64,000 nt of DNA from JADGGM01 sp025449955 (GCA_036554285.1 DATBNO010000076.1:3777-67776); one strand, 5' to 3'; counted from the stretch's first letter, positions 27,423 through 36,675 are shown. The notes: generated by a model from the sequence alone, not told the origin. Translations and numbers: made by a program.

Positions 27423-27782
27423 TCACGGGAACGATCTGCTCTGCTCGCGCAGCACCGCCAAACTCTGGCTGCCGAGTGTGAAGAGCGCCTGGAAGATTCC
27501 CTGGACGCCGATCCTGTCGCCCTCGCGCGGCGCCCCGTTGTTCTGGCTGACGACGGTGAGCGTACCCGTGTTGTCCTGAACCTGATAGGTCCCGAGGCCG
27601 AACGCGCCCGCGGATCCTTTCACGACGCCTTGGATGCGAACCGACTTCCCATCGTAGCGACCGGGATCATCCAAGAGGTGGCCAATTGGCGTGGCGCTGG
27701 CGCAGCCCGCGAGCAGCACGATGGCGGCCGCGAAGGCGGCGGGCGTGGTGAGGCGGCGAAGACCACGAACGGTTCTGAACAT
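27423..27782 (-). CDS. Small lipoprotein with OB-fold-like domain
   Basis: 119 residues. A lipoprotein signal (MFRTVRGLRRLTTPAAFAAAIVLLAGC) has the lipobox LAGC at Cys27. The mature part reads RYDGKSVRIQGVVKG, YQVQDNTGTLTVVSQ and GDRIGVQGIF, the strand pattern of bacterial OB-fold lipoproteins. Ligand and function are unknown. It stands alone between fusA and the fucosidase gene, on the same strand. Confidence 0.75.
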   Translation of the reverse strand: MFRTVRGLRRLTTPAAFAAAIVLLAGCASATPIGHLLDDPGRYDGKSVRIQGVVKGSAGAFGLGTYQVQDNTGTLTVVSQNNGAPREGDRIGVQGIFQALFTLGSQSLAVLREQSRSFP

Positions 27783-27824
27783 GATTGGATGCTCCGATCT
27801 GGGGGATCTTCGCTTCGTACCAAT

Positions 27825-29294
27825 TCATCTCAGCGCAGACCAAAACGCCGCGCGCGCAATCATCGGCTGGCCGTCGGACGACGTGATTCTCAGTCTCACT
27901 CTCTCGGTGGTGGTTACCGGTACCGTATCTAGTTTGCGGTGCCCGATGGTCGTACCCGTCGACATCGTCTGCCATTTACCGTTGACCAGCGCATCGACTG
28001 CGTAGGCCGCGACGCGTTGTCCGTTTTGGATCGCCTCGCCCAAGTCGACCAGGTCGAAGCGCATGGGCGTTCGAAACGTCAACGTGAGCGATGGCTGCCG
28101 ATCCGACCCGTCCGGACTCCACCACGTATCGGCATCGTCGTCGACCACCGACCGCGCGACCCGACCTGGTGCTGCTGATGAGGCCGTGACGTGCGCATGC
28201 AGTGCAACATCCGCTCCGAACCGCGCGGCGAGCGCGGCCGAGAACCCGGTTAGGCGATTCACGTCGGCGTCGTCGAGGAGGCCGGCCCGATTGGGCGGGA
28301 CGTTGAGCAGCAGGTTCGCGTTGCGTCCCACCGAATCGAAGTACAGGTCCACCAAGTCATCGATGCTCTTGGCCTTGCCGGTCTCAGCCGCGTGCCAGAA
28401 CCAGCCGGGGCGAATCGAGACGTCGGCTTCGCCTGGGCGCCATACGGTGCCGCCCCGGTCGCCGTGTTGGAGCATGCGATCCACGGCCGGGCCCGTCGCA
28501 CCGGGAAACGGTACCGCGGCCGGATCGACCATCGCCCAGTTCGGATCTCCGGCGATGCCGTGTTCGTTGCCGATCCATCGGACATCGGGGCCGGCATCGG
28601 AGAACATGACGGCATCGGGCTGCAGCCGGCGCACCGTCCGGTGGATGCGGTCCCAGTCGTAGGTCTGCCGTTTCCCGTTAGGCCCGTCGCCGTTGGCGCC
28701 GTCGAACCAGACTTCGGTGATGGGCCCATACCGGGTGAGGAGCTCCGTGAGCTGCGCGATGTAGACGTCGTTGTAGCGGGGCGAATCCCCGTACGACGGG
28801 TCGTGGCGGTCCCACGGCGACAGGTAGAGGCCCGCGCCCAGCCCCGCGGCGCGGCACGCGTCCACGAACTCGCGCACGACATCGCCCGCGCCCGCGCGCC
28901 ACGGGCTGTGCCTAACGCTGTGCTCCGTCACGGCACTCGGCCACAGGCAGAACCCGTCGTGGTGCTTGGCGGTGAGCACCATGGACCCGAACCCGGCGCG
29001 TTTCGCGGTTCGCGCCCATTGGTGCGCGTCGAGCGCCGTCGGATCGAACACCGACGGACTCTCGCGACCGGTGCCCCATTCGCGATCGGTGAAGGTGTTG
29101 ACGCCGAAGTGCAGGAAGAGCGCGCGCTCGCGCCGTTGGTAGCGCAGCTGCGCCGCCGTCGGGCGCACGCGGTTCTCGCCTAACGGAGCGGCTTTCCGTG
29201 CGGACGGCACTCGCGCGAGCAGGCCCGCGCCGGCCAGCGCGCACGCGGCGAGGAACGAGCGACGGTCGCAGGCGCCGGTTAGCCAGTCGGACAT
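27825..29294 (-). CDS. Secreted GH29-family alpha-L-fucosidase
   Basis: 489 residues. A twin-arginine signal (DRRSFLAACALAGAG, residues 10-24) suggests Tat export. The GH29 barrel shows FLHFGVNTFTDREWG, LTAKHHDGFCLWPS and the nucleophile Asp198 in EVWFDGANG. Residues about 375-489 form a discoidin/F5-8C-like beta domain (DTWWSPDG, FDLVDLGEAIQNGQRV) likely binding glycans. It cleaves alpha-linked L-fucose. ATG 29294 was chosen so the Tat motif is near the N-terminus; the longer frame has no support. Confidence 0.88.
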   Translation of the reverse strand: MSDWLTGACDRRSFLAACALAGAGLLARVPSARKAAPLGENRVRPTAAQLRYQRRERALFLHFGVNTFTDREWGTGRESPSVFDPTALDAHQWARTAKRAGFGSMVLTAKHHDGFCLWPSAVTEHSVRHSPWRAGAGDVVREFVDACRAAGLGAGLYLSPWDRHDPSYGDSPRYNDVYIAQLTELLTRYGPITEVWFDGANGDGPNGKRQTYDWDRIHRTVRRLQPDAVMFSDAGPDVRWIGNEHGIAGDPNWAMVDPAAVPFPGATGPAVDRMLQHGDRGGTVWRPGEADVSIRPGWFWHAAETGKAKSIDDLVDLYFDSVGRNANLLLNVPPNRAGLLDDADVNRLTGFSAALAARFGADVALHAHVTASSAAPGRVARSVVDDDADTWWSPDGSDRQPSLTLTFRTPMRFDLVDLGEAIQNGQRVAAYAVDALVNGKWQTMSTGTTIGHRKLDTVPVTTTERVRLRITSSDGQPMIARAAFWSALR

Positions 29295-29302
29295 TCCATG
29301 CT

Positions 29303-29586
29303 CAGCGGGGACGCGGCGCCTAACGGCGCCTGAGGGAAGCGCTGTCGCTGGGGGAACGGGGAAGCGGCGGCGACGCCGCCTGGGGGGAGGAAGGACATCA
29401 GTCGTACGCGTAACTGGAGAATAGATTCGCTGCGGGAAAGAAACTGCGGCGCTACGGTCCGACGCTGGCGCCGCGACCACGTGGACGCGAACGCCAACGC
29501 GGCGCGCCCAAGACGGCTGAGCCACCCATTTCCCCGTTCCCCAAGCAAAGCGCTTCCCCCAGGCACCGCCAGGCGCCGCTTCCCCC
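29303..29586. repeat. Two GGGAA/TTCCC hairpin clusters facing each other (fucosidase-PP2C gap)
   Basis: A 284-base region without a gene. The left cluster (29303-29393) has GGGGA, GGGAAG and GGGGGAACGGGGAAG spacers around GGCGCC-TAAC-GGCGCC-like and GGCGGCG-ACGCCGCC-like stems; the octamer GCCTAACG (29318-29325) forms the first loop. The right cluster (29531-29586) has TTCCCCGTTCCCC and CTTCCCCC spacers around AAGCG/CGCTT and GGCGCC-like stems and abuts the PP2C stop codon. The centre (29394-29530) shows nothing recognisable; it must hold the fucosidase promoter if the gene has its own. Confidence 0.65.
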
Positions 29587-30462
29587 TTAGTCCCTCCTCA
29601 CCGCCCGCCCAACGATGACCGTCACGTTGTCCGTCCCGCCGCCGTCCAACGCGTCCTGCAACAGTCCCTCGCACGCCGCGCGCGCCGACGTCATCCCGCG
29701 CAGGCGCTCGGCGATGCGCGCATCGGACACGTGCTTCGTGAGGCCGTCGCTGCAGAGCAGGTGCACCTGCTGCCAGTCGGAGCGCAGGCGCGTCACCACG
29801 GGCGCCGCCTCGTGTCCGCCGATGGCGCTCGACAACATGTTGGCTAACGGAGACGCCGCCGCCTTGGCGCGCGTCAACAGCCCCTGGCTCGCCAGCTCCT
29901 CGGCCACCGTTTGATCGCGGCTCACCTGCGTCAGCGCACCGCCCCGATAGAGGTAGTAGCGCGAGTCGCCCACTTGGAGCAGGTAGATCCACGGCCATAC
30001 GCCGATCCACAGCGTGAGCGTGGTCGCCATGCCGCGCGTCTCCGGATTCGTGCGCGCGTGCTCGAGCACCCGCTCGTGACTGCGCATCGCCGCCGCTTGC
30101 AAGATGTCGGTGAAGTCGTCGGCCTGCGAATCGCACTCGTAGTAGCACTTCGTACTCTGCGTCACGTACTGCGTCACTTCCTCGAGGGCCAGACGGCTCG
30201 CCTCCTCCCCCGATGCGTGGCCACCCACGCCGTCGGCCACGACGGCGATGAACCCGATCCGCTCGTCGCCCGCCCGCAGCTGTTCGGCCGCGGGGAGCGA
30301 CGTCGCCTTGATCTCGAGCCGCTTGTGGAGCGAGCCGAGCAGAAAATGATCTTGATTGGATTTGCGAACGGTGCCGGGGTGCGTTAGGCCCCAGACGTCG
30401 ATCTCGTCATCGCGGGGCTTGCGCGATGACACCGGTGCGTCGACGGCGGTCACGGTGGCCAT
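29587..30462 (-). CDS. PP2C-family serine/threonine phosphatase
   Basis: 291 residues. PPM motifs with metal-binding acids: GLTHPGTVRKSNQDHF, VADGVGGHASGEEAS, TLTLWIG with VGDSRYYLYR, SDGLTKHV and GGTDNVTVIVG. It removes phosphate from Ser/Thr, typically opposing Hanks-type kinases; no kinase is nearby. It appears cytoplasmic. ATG 30462 has GAGGG eight bases upstream and was preferred over a GTG at 30522. Divergent from the zinc-ribbon gene. Confidence 0.9.
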   Translation of the reverse strand: MATVTAVDAPVSSRKPRDDEIDVWGLTHPGTVRKSNQDHFLLGSLHKRLEIKATSLPAAEQLRAGDERIGFIAVVADGVGGHASGEEASRLALEEVTQYVTQSTKCYYECDSQADDFTDILQAAAMRSHERVLEHARTNPETRGMATTLTLWIGVWPWIYLLQVGDSRYYLYRGGALTQVSRDQTVAEELASQGLLTRAKAAASPLANMLSSAIGGHEAAPVVTRLRSDWQQVHLLCSDGLTKHVSDARIAERLRGMTSARAACEGLLQDALDGGGTDNVTVIVGRAVRRD

Positions 30463-30620
30463 GGATGGTGCCCTCACCACTCGAGTGACGTGGAGGACCG
30501 AAACAATCGGGCCCGATGACACGACCCGGCCCTCGCCTCGATGCTACCGCCCAACCCGCCACATCCGCAACTCGCGCCTGCGCGCCGGCAGGGTGCCGAC
30601 ACTTTGGCGCCCGGCAGTCG

Positions 30621-30635
30621 TATATATGAAAGACC
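30621..30635 (+). promoter_or_regulatory. Candidate -10 element immediately before the zinc-ribbon gene
   Basis: TATATAT at 30621-30627 stands out in GC-rich DNA and lies only 9-15 bases before the ATG at 30636. A transcript starting seven bases downstream would be leaderless or nearly so. No good -35 is visible at 16-18 bases. No Shine-Dalgarno precedes the ATG, which fits leaderless initiation. Confidence 0.4.
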
Positions 30636-31679
30636 ATGTACGCGACCTGCCTCTTCTGTAATCGGCCGCTTGGCTCGAACGAGACGATCGAGACGTTTCC
30701 GGTCGGCAAGCGACTCGCGTTCGACGCCGCCAAAGGCCGCCTGTGGGTGGTCTGCCCGCACTGCGAGCGCTGGAACCTGACGCCGCTCGAGGAACGCTGG
30801 GAAGCCATCGAACAAGCGGAGCGGTTGTATCGCGACACCAGACGCCGCGTGTCGAGCGACAACATCGGCTTGGCCAAGATGCGCGACGGGACGACGTTAG
30901 TGCGCGTCGGCCAACCGCTGAGGCCGGAATTCGCGGCGTGGCGCTACGGGGACCAGTTCGGTCGCCGTCGTCGGCGCCAATTGCTCATCGCCGGCGGAAG
31001 CGTCGTAGCCGTTGGCGGAATCGTCGCGCTCGGCGCCTACGCGGGGATCATCGGCGGCATCGGGTGGCTCGCCGCGCGCGCCGGCGCCATGGCTGTGAAC
31101 GGCAACCCGGAATCGGTAGTCGCGAAGATCAACACATCGCAGGCCGGCGTGGTCCACGTGCGGCGGCGTCACCTCGGCGAAACGGCGCTCGGCCGCGGGA
31201 GCGACGGGTCGTTAGCCATCGACCTGCGCTTCAAGAACGGCCAGGCACACTTCGAGGGACGCGAGGCGCAGCGTATCGCGGCGATCGTGATCCCCAAGGT
31301 GAACCGGTTCGGCGGGAACAAGATGATGATCGCCGGCGCCGTGAACGAGATCGAGAGCGCCGGCAGTGCCGAAGGCTTCATCGCCCGCCTAACGGGAAGC
31401 AGCCACGTCTACACGCGCCCGCGCGCCCGCGCCTCACGCTGGGGTCGCGACGGGATGTCGACCGGCTTCAGCAAGCACGGGCTCTTCGGCCTGCCCGGCG
31501 AATATCGCCTCGCCCTCGAGATGGCCCTGCACGAAGACGCCGAGCGGCGGGCGTTCGAGGGCGAGCTGGTGGAGCTCGAGCGCGCCTGGCAGGAAGCCGA
31601 GGAGATTGCCTCGATTTCCGACAACCTGTTCCTTCCCGCTTCCGTTAGTCAGTCGCTCGAGCGCCTCCGCCAAAGTTGA
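30636..31679 (+). CDS. Uncharacterised zinc-ribbon membrane protein
   Basis: 347 residues, not recognised as a named family. The N-terminus has a zinc ribbon (Cys5-x2-Cys8 and Cys40-x2-Cys43, MYATCLFCNRPLG and VVCPHCERWN). A basic segment GRRRRRQ precedes one long or two short membrane helices (about 115-152, Gly/Ala/Ile-rich). The C-terminal 190 residues are soluble, with a beta-like ALGRGSDGSLAIDLRF stretch and a helical end rich in Glu (ERRAFEGELVELERAWQEAEE). It may tether a zinc-ribbon to the membrane. Divergent from PP2C; convergent with the esterase gene. Confidence 0.8.
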   Translation: MYATCLFCNRPLGSNETIETFPVGKRLAFDAAKGRLWVVCPHCERWNLTPLEERWEAIEQAERLYRDTRRRVSSDNIGLAKMRDGTTLVRVGQPLRPEFAAWRYGDQFGRRRRRQLLIAGGSVVAVGGIVALGAYAGIIGGIGWLAARAGAMAVNGNPESVVAKINTSQAGVVHVRRRHLGETALGRGSDGSLAIDLRFKNGQAHFEGREAQRIAAIVIPKVNRFGGNKMMIAGAVNEIESAGSAEGFIARLTGSSHVYTRPRARASRWGRDGMSTGFSKHGLFGLPGEYRLALEMALHEDAERRAFEGELVELERAWQEAEEIASISDNLFLPASVSQSLERLRQS

Positions 31680-31722
31680 TTCCGTTCCCTTTTCCCTTTT
31701 CCCTCTTCCCTTTCCCCCGTTC
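31679..31722 (-). repeat. G-rich GGGAA tandem element after the esterase gene
   Basis: On the minus strand it has a GGGGG run and four GGG runs spaced by three or four A/G bases (AAA, AAGA, AAAA, AAAA), a quadruplex-type pattern without embedded hairpins. It abuts the esterase stop codon and lies in the convergent gap with the zinc-ribbon gene, so it may end one or both transcripts. Confidence 0.65.
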
Positions 31723-33492
31723 TTAGTATCTCCAGCTCGTCGTGTCCGCCCCCGCCGGCGCCGTCTCCACGATGTGCTGCGCCATCACCGGCAAGAATCG
31801 CTGGAACACCGTCATCGATCCCACCTCGAGCGAGTGCTGCGAGTCGCCGGTCCAGCAGTGCTCGTAGCGATCGCCGTACGTGATCGACCCCGCGTAGTGC
31901 GGATCCTTGGTCGAGTCCAGAAAATCCTGCATCAAGTACACGGCATTGTTCAGGTGCCAGCTGTCCATCGTGCCGCTGTAGATGTGGATCTTGCCGGCCA
32001 ACTTCGGGCCTAACGTCTTCCAGTCGCGCTGGAGGATGTACCGCAGATCGTAGTGTTCCTTCCAGTACGCCGCGACGCTCGGATCGATGTGCCCCGTGAG
32101 TTGATCGTAGAGCGGCTTCGGATAGCCGTCGGTGTCCGCCGGGCCCCACACGTTTCCCCAGATGTCCCACTGCTCGCTCGACCGTCCCTTCCGGCCCTGC
32201 ACGTATTCCCAGTGGTTGTCGTTCGCCACCGTCGTCAACAGGTGGCCCAGGTAGTTGCGCCCCGACGGCTGCGGCGTGCTCTTCCACTGCGCGTTGAACA
32301 CGTACGCGCTCGTGTCGCCGTAGATGTCGATCGTCTCGTACTGGCGGAAGTCGACCGGATCGGGACAGAAAGTCCACGTGCCGTTGAAGTCGTCGGGATA
32401 GAAAATCTGCTCGCCTAACGACTCCCATCCGCCCGTCGATCCGCCGAACTGCGTCCGCGCCCACCCCGCGCCGATGCCGCGGAACCGCTTCTCGACGTAG
32501 GGAATGAGCTCCTTCACGATCGCGTCGCCATAGGGACCCAGGTTCGCGGAATTCACGGCGTACGAATCGTCGTAATACGGATTGGCGTGCTGGATCTGCA
32601 TCACGAGCATGCGCGGGAACCCGGGGCCGGTCCATTTGCGGTAGAGATCGTATCCGAACGACGCGCGCACGCTGTCGCGCCCGTGCCGTCCGGTGGGTGG
32701 ATTCGGGTCGAAGTTGTGAAAGCCGGTCGGGAAGTGGCCTTGATCCACGGCGAGCGGATAGTGCGCATCCGGATGGTCGTCGAAGCCCGCCGGCAGCAGC
32801 ACGATCGCGCCCAGATACATCGGCCGGCCCCAGAACGTGGACAGGAGCGCGCTCTGGATGCGCACGTACTTCACCCACTTCGTGTCCGTGGGCGCCGGAA
32901 TCGGCGGAATCACTTTGTCTAACGTTAGGCGAACGGTCTGATCCGCGTGCGGGTCCAGGTGCACGGTGACCGGCGCGTTGTAGAAATTGCCGGGCTTCGA
33001 GAACCAGTGCTGGCCCTCGCCCTTGTCCGGCGGCAGCCAGAGGGTGTGACCCGACGCGAGATGAAACTGCTCGTAGCGATTGAGCACGGCCTGCACGTGA
33101 TAGTCGCCCGCGGGCAGGTCGTTCACGCTCGTGAGCGGCCACCCGTACACCGAGCCGTCGATCACGGCGGCTTTGCCCGGCGCCAGCGCGTCCACGTCGA
33201 GACCGAAACCCGGCTGCACGTCGGGCTCGTACACCTGATACTGGAAGCGCGGCTCCGCGCTCGTGTCCTTGGACACGATCAGGATGATGTGCCCGGTCTG
33301 CGGCTGCGCCGAGGCCGACGCCGGAAACGTGATCTCGAACCGCAGTCCCGCCGCGACATGGCGAGGGGCGCGAGGCGCGGCGTCGGCCGTTCGCTGTCCC
33401 AGCCCAACCGCTATGACGGCACCCAGCGCACCGGCCAGCGCGACCGCCGCCGTGACCGCGCCGGCGCGTCTCCCATGACTCGTCGAGCTCAT
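31723..33492 (-). CDS. Secreted esterase-like alpha/beta hydrolase
   Basis: 589 residues. Signal peptide with an Ala/Val core (AGAVTAAVALAGALGAVIAVG), then an N-terminal beta domain (about 40-200; GHIILIVSKDTSAEPRFQYQV) and an esterase-D/enterochelin-esterase-like domain. The nucleophile is Ser352 in FGGSTGGWES; a late His lies in EHCWTGDSQHS. The substrate is unknown; related proteins hydrolyse sugar or siderophore esters. ATG 33492 gives a proper signal peptide; the longer frame is rejected. Confidence 0.8.
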   Translation of the reverse strand: MSSTSHGRRAGAVTAAVALAGALGAVIAVGLGQRTADAAPRAPRHVAAGLRFEITFPASASAQPQTGHIILIVSKDTSAEPRFQYQVYEPDVQPGFGLDVDALAPGKAAVIDGSVYGWPLTSVNDLPAGDYHVQAVLNRYEQFHLASGHTLWLPPDKGEGQHWFSKPGNFYNAPVTVHLDPHADQTVRLTLDKVIPPIPAPTDTKWVKYVRIQSALLSTFWGRPMYLGAIVLLPAGFDDHPDAHYPLAVDQGHFPTGFHNFDPNPPTGRHGRDSVRASFGYDLYRKWTGPGFPRMLVMQIQHANPYYDDSYAVNSANLGPYGDAIVKELIPYVEKRFRGIGAGWARTQFGGSTGGWESLGEQIFYPDDFNGTWTFCPDPVDFRQYETIDIYGDTSAYVFNAQWKSTPQPSGRNYLGHLLTTVANDNHWEYVQGRKGRSSEQWDIWGNVWGPADTDGYPKPLYDQLTGHIDPSVAAYWKEHYDLRYILQRDWKTLGPKLAGKIHIYSGTMDSWHLNNAVYLMQDFLDSTKDPHYAGSITYGDRYEHCWTGDSQHSLEVGSMTVFQRFLPVMAQHIVETAPAGADTTSWRY

Positions 33493-33643
33493 CGCAATCG
33501 CATCCGTGTTGAAACGTGATTGATCCACGCGGCCACCCCCGCCGCACCGAGAGGACAATGCAACGCGGACAGCGAAACCTCCAGAGCAGCGCCCGCGCGG
33601 CGGCCACTCGACCTCGCCGGTCGCCGGCACCGCCGGATCCGCC

Positions 33644-33693
33644 TTGACAGATGGTAGAGCGTCTACTATCTGTCATGGTAGACCACCTACCAT
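33644..33693 (+). promoter_or_regulatory. padR promoter with two palindromic operators
   Basis: -35 TTGACA (33644-33649) with a weak -10 TATCTG after 17 bases (33667-33672). Two inverted repeats share the half-site ATGGTAG: GATGGTAGA-GCG-TCTACTATC (33650-33670, one mismatch) within the spacer, and a perfect ATGGTAG-ACCAC-CTACCAT (33675-33693) covering the transcription start and running into the start codon. Placement is ideal for autorepression by the PadR protein encoded immediately downstream. Confidence 0.75.
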
Positions 33694-34051
33694 GACGCCC
33701 ATGACGCCGACGGCCGATCAGATCGAGTTGCTCCAGGGGACGCTCGACATGCTCATCCTCAAGACGCTGCTCTTCGGCCCCACGCACGGCCACGGCATCG
33801 CCAAACACATCCAGCACACCACGCGCGATGTGCTCGTCGTCGAGCACGGGTCGCTGTATCCGGCGCTGCATCGGCTCGAGCGCAACGGGTGGATCGCCTC
33901 GCGCTGGCAAACGCCGCCCGGCCGCGCACGCGAGTTCAAGTTCTACCGCCTAACGGCAGCCGGCCGCCGGCAGCTGCGCACGCAGGAGTCGCGCTGGGCG
34001 GCCCTCGTCCACGCCATCGGCCGCGTCATGCAGCCGGCTCCGGAGATCTGA
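33692..34051 (+). CDS. PadR-family transcriptional regulator
   Basis: 119 residues: winged helix with IELLQGTLDMLILKTLLFGPTHGHGIAKHI, then VEHGSLYPALHRLERNGWIASRW (recognition helix and wing) and a short helical end. Regulators of this type usually repress the permease gene downstream, here starting two bases after the stop. ATG 33692 overlaps the second operator; ATG 33701 is an alternative. No Shine-Dalgarno is visible, so the message may be leaderless or nearly so. Confidence 0.9.
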   Translation: MTPMTPTADQIELLQGTLDMLILKTLLFGPTHGHGIAKHIQHTTRDVLVVEHGSLYPALHRLERNGWIASRWQTPPGRAREFKFYRLTAAGRRQLRTQESRWAALVHAIGRVMQPAPEI

Positions 34052-34053
34052 CC

Positions 34054-36675
34054 GTGCGCTGGCCGTTCGGGCATTCGCCGCCCGGCGACGACGACATCCG
34101 GCGCGAGCTCGCCGATCATCTCGAGCTCGAAGCCGAGGACATCGCGCGGTACAGTCCGGGCACCAGCGGGGAGGCGGCCGCATCCGCGGCGCGCCGCCGG
34201 TTAGGCAACGCGACGTTCGTCGCCGAAACGGTGCGCGCCGTGTGGCGTCCGGTCTGGATCGAACATCTGCTGCAAGACGTGCGGCACGGCATCCGCGGCT
34301 TGCGGCGCAGCCCGGCCTACGCCCTCACCGCCACGATCACCCTCGCGCTCGGTATCGGCGCGTCGACCGCCGTGTTCAGCCTGGGAGACCACGTCCTCGC
34401 TCGGCCGTTCCCGCTCCTGCCGCAAAACGAGCTCGTGTGGGTGGTCCAGCGCTCGGCGCGTCAATGTCCAACCTGCGACAACGCATCGCCCGCGGCGTTC
34501 GCCGCGCTCACGGAACGCTCCAGGACAATGTCGGCGGTTGGCGCGGCCGAACTGTGGCGTGCCTCGCTGAACGGACGCGCGGACGCGCCGAGCGACCTGG
34601 TCAACGGCTACCGCGTTACGCCTAACTTGCTGTCGCTCGTCTCGGCGCCATTCGCGTTCGGTCACGGATTCAGCGGAGACGCCGGAACGCCGGGTCGCGA
34701 CGGCGTGGCCATTCTGTCGTACACGTACTGGCATGACCGATTCAACGCGAGTCGCGGCGTGCTCGACTCGACCATCACGCTCGATGGCGCGCCGCGCCGG
34801 GTGGTGGGCGTGCTCGCGAAAGGTGCTGTCTTCCCGGAGGAGGTCGACTTCTACACGCCGCTCGTGCTGACGGCCGGCGACCTGAACGATCACGCGTCGC
34901 GATACCTCGACATTTTCGGCCGGTTGGCGCCCGGGCGGACGGTGGCCGATGCCCAACGCGAAGCCGCGGGCATCAGTGCCCAGATAGCGCGCGAGGCGCC
35001 CAAGTCCGACGCGGGATGGCTGCTCGTTCCACGCCCCCTGAAGGCGTTCCACAGCGACGACGTGGCGATCCTCGTCCGCATCGTCGGCTTGGCCGTGGCG
35101 CTCGTTCTCGTCGCCGCCTGCGTGAGCGTCGCGAACCTCTCGTTGGCGCGCACGTCCGCGCGGCGGCGCGAGATGGCGCTCCGCGCGGCGCTCGGCGGCA
35201 GGCGCGGCCGGCTCGCGCGGCTCCTCCTGGTGGAGGCAGGGCTGGTCTCGCTCGCCGGCGCGTCGTTAGGCGTCGGGTTCGCCGCCTGGGGCATCCGGGC
35301 CGCGTCGCAGGTCCTGCCGCGGGAGATGGCGCGGTACAACCCGGGATTCGCGTTCCTCGGCGTCGACCACCGCGCGCTCGGCTTCACGCTCGCGCTTTGC
35401 ATTCTGGTGACGCTGCTGTTCGCGCTCGTACCCGCACTCCGGGTTACGCGCACACCCCTGTCGGCCGTGCTGTCGAGCGGCGGCCGCGGAGCCGCCGGCG
35501 ATGCGCACGGCACGCGCCTGCGCGCGTCGCTCGTGGTCGTCGAAGTGAGCGTCGCCCTCATCGTCCTCACTGCCGCCGCACTGCTCACACGGAGTGCGCG
35601 CAACATGGTCAACGGCGACCCGGGCGTTCGCTTGGATCACGTGCTCACCATGCAACTGTCTCTGCCGCGCGGCACGACCGACAGTAGCGCCCGCGATTTC
35701 GTGATGCGGCTCGATGGCCGCCTGCGGAGTGCGCCGGGCGTTCTCGCGGCCGGGGTGGTGAGCACCACGCCGCTCAGCAACAACTGGTGGGGCACCGTCT
35801 TTTCGGTGCCCGGCCGTGCGCCCCAGCCCGATGGCAGCCCGCTCACCGCCAACGACCAGCGCATCACGGCGGACTACTTTCGCGCGATGGGCATCCGCGT
35901 CCTGAGCGGCCGCGGCATCGTGGCGGGCGACCGGGCGGACGCGAGCGTGCAGCGCGTCGCGGTGATCAACCACTACATGGCCGGGCACCTCTGGCCTAAC
36001 GCAGATCCCGTGGGGCGCACGATCACCATCGACGCGGTTCCGTGGACCATCGTCGGCGTCTCGGCCGACGTCCACCACGGCGGATTGGATGAATCCCTTC
36101 GCTACGAGATCTATCGCGCCGCTGCACAGGCTCCGTCCACGGCGATGGATGTCGAGGTATGGACCGCCGGCGATCCGGCCGCGATGCGCGAGCCGGTTCG
36201 TCTTGCCGTGGCGGCTGTCGATCCGCGCGCCGCGGTGGGACGGGTGATGACCATGCGCGAGATGTATGCGCGGCACATCTCGCCGTTCTGGCTCATGGCC
36301 GACGTCGTGAACACGTTCGCGATCATCGTCGTGTTGATCGCGGTGGTCGGACTGTACGGGGTGATCGCCTACGGCGTGTCGCAGCGACGCCGCGAGCTCG
36401 CCGTCCGCATGGCGCTCGGCGCGAGCCGGCGGGACATCGTGTCGCACGTGGCCCGAGGCGCCGTCCGCCTAACGGTGTTGGGCATCGTGATCGGCGCCGG
36501 CGGCGCCGAGGCGTTTGCGCGCCTGCTCCAGGCCGTGCTGTATGGCGTACCGGCCGGGAGCCCCGGTATCCTGGTGATCGTCGCCGGCCTGCTCATCACG
36601 GCGTCGCTCGCCGCCGCCGTGCTTCCATGCTGGCGCGCCGCACGCGTGCATCCCGGACGGAGTCTGGCCGAGTGA
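34054..36675 (+). CDS. FtsX/MacB-type permease of the PadR-linked (ADOP-like) class
   Basis: 873 residues. An N-terminal prefix DDDIRRELADHLELEAED is typical of duplicated orphan permeases in Acidobacteria and Gemmatimonadota. Then come two MacB-type units: a periplasmic domain after the first helix (YALTATITLALGIGASTAVFSL), FtsX helices (about 335-450), a second periplasmic domain and final helices (VVNTFAIIVVLIAVVGLYGVIAYG to the end). Members lack an ATPase of their own and their substrates are unknown. GTG 34054 has GGAG eight bases upstream. Co-transcribed with padR. Confidence 0.9.
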   Translation: MRWPFGHSPPGDDDIRRELADHLELEAEDIARYSPGTSGEAAASAARRRLGNATFVAETVRAVWRPVWIEHLLQDVRHGIRGLRRSPAYALTATITLALGIGASTAVFSLGDHVLARPFPLLPQNELVWVVQRSARQCPTCDNASPAAFAALTERSRTMSAVGAAELWRASLNGRADAPSDLVNGYRVTPNLLSLVSAPFAFGHGFSGDAGTPGRDGVAILSYTYWHDRFNASRGVLDSTITLDGAPRRVVGVLAKGAVFPEEVDFYTPLVLTAGDLNDHASRYLDIFGRLAPGRTVADAQREAAGISAQIAREAPKSDAGWLLVPRPLKAFHSDDVAILVRIVGLAVALVLVAACVSVANLSLARTSARRREMALRAALGGRRGRLARLLLVEAGLVSLAGASLGVGFAAWGIRAASQVLPREMARYNPGFAFLGVDHRALGFTLALCILVTLLFALVPALRVTRTPLSAVLSSGGRGAAGDAHGTRLRASLVVVEVSVALIVLTAAALLTRSARNMVNGDPGVRLDHVLTMQLSLPRGTTDSSARDFVMRLDGRLRSAPGVLAAGVVSTTPLSNNWWGTVFSVPGRAPQPDGSPLTANDQRITADYFRAMGIRVLSGRGIVAGDRADASVQRVAVINHYMAGHLWPNADPVGRTITIDAVPWTIVGVSADVHHGGLDESLRYEIYRAAAQAPSTAMDVEVWTAGDPAAMREPVRLAVAAVDPRAAVGRVMTMREMYARHISPFWLMADVVNTFAIIVVLIAVVGLYGVIAYGVSQRRRELAVRMALGASRRDIVSHVARGAVRLTVLGIVIGAGGAEAFARLLQAVLYGVPAGSPGILVIVAGLLITASLAAAVLPCWRAARVHPGRSLAE

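Noticed and set aside
31649..33910. Minus-strand 753-codon frame overlapping the esterase and padR
   Set aside because: Arg/Gly-rich out-of-frame shadow of the esterase gene; the esterase frame has a signal peptide and GxSxG motif.
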